Part shown: positions 5,788 to 5,803 of the stretch, in pieces | Layout: every line of letters begins with the position of its first letter | Position numbering within the stretch: position 1 is the first letter of the stretch | Origin: Gammaproteobacteria bacterium | GTDB lineage: Bacteria; Pseudomonadota; Gammaproteobacteria; Arenicellales; JAANXG01 | DNA: 5,803 nt | Assembly: GCA_018263405.1 (NCBI GenBank) | Contig: JAANXG010000078.1 | Location: 1-5,803 of the forward strand | Reading direction: 5' to 3' | Translations under genes and position numbers: made by a program | The notes under the pieces: model-generated | Databases searched by the model: none | What the model was told of the DNA's origin: nothing | What the model saw: the letters and a program-made list of their open reading frames with translations, nothing else

Positions 5788-5803
5788 AGATCGGAAGAGC
5801 GTC
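5788..5803. other. Illumina TruSeq adapter remnant (sequencing artefact)
   Basis: The final 16 bases, AGATCGGAAGAGCGTC, are identical to the start of the reverse complement of the Illumina universal adapter, a sequence that appears when short inserts are read through. A 16-base exact match at the extreme end is very unlikely by chance. It is not part of the organism's genome and marks a contig end. Confidence 0.95.

Overview
The window looks like one contig from a gammaproteobacterium. This is inferred from the moderately high GC content, the mixed ATG/GTG starts, and protein styles such as an orphan ParA, a GarR-like reductase and a TolC-type membrane-fusion adaptor. Genus cannot be told from the sequence. 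The last 16 bases (5788-5803) match the Illumina TruSeq adapter, so the right edge is an assembly end and not a biological boundary. The left edge may also be a contig end.

Layout. Positions 1-128 may hold the 3' tail of an unidentified gene. Positions 129-219 are a short leader with a perfect Shine-Dalgarno-like string that serves no start codon. A ParA/MinD-type ATPase without a ParB partner follows (220-915). Next comes a same-strand run: a beta-hydroxyacid dehydrogenase of the tartronate-semialdehyde reductase type (959-1846), a small frameshifted gene that starts on the ATGA overlap of the previous stop (1843-2061), a GCS2-family gamma-glutamyl ligase-like protein (best start GTG 2105, to 3553), and an aspartoacylase/succinylglutamate desuccinylase-like zinc hydrolase overlapping its end (3547-4530). 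Convergent to this, with only 28 bp between stop codons, is a HlyD/AcrA-type periplasmic adaptor on the minus strand (4559-5773). Its transporter partners would lie beyond the adapter-capped edge if they are upstream.

How the genes may work together. The GCS2-like ligase and the M14-type deacylase overlap and are surely co-translated. One family makes an amide bond to glutamate (or a similar carboxylate) and the other hydrolyses N-acyl amino acids, so they look like a make/trim pair acting on one small metabolite. The reductase and the small broken gene sit tightly upstream and could belong to the same unit, but their metabolic link is only inferred.

Most notable points: the small gene at 1843-2061 has a good ribosome site and coding-like sequence in two frames, explained by a -1 and a compensating +1 shift; the ParA has an altered Walker A' motif (DFDRQ instead of the usual DxDPQ); and sequencing adapter is present at the end. 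I saw no mobile element, CRISPR array, tRNA or rRNA.
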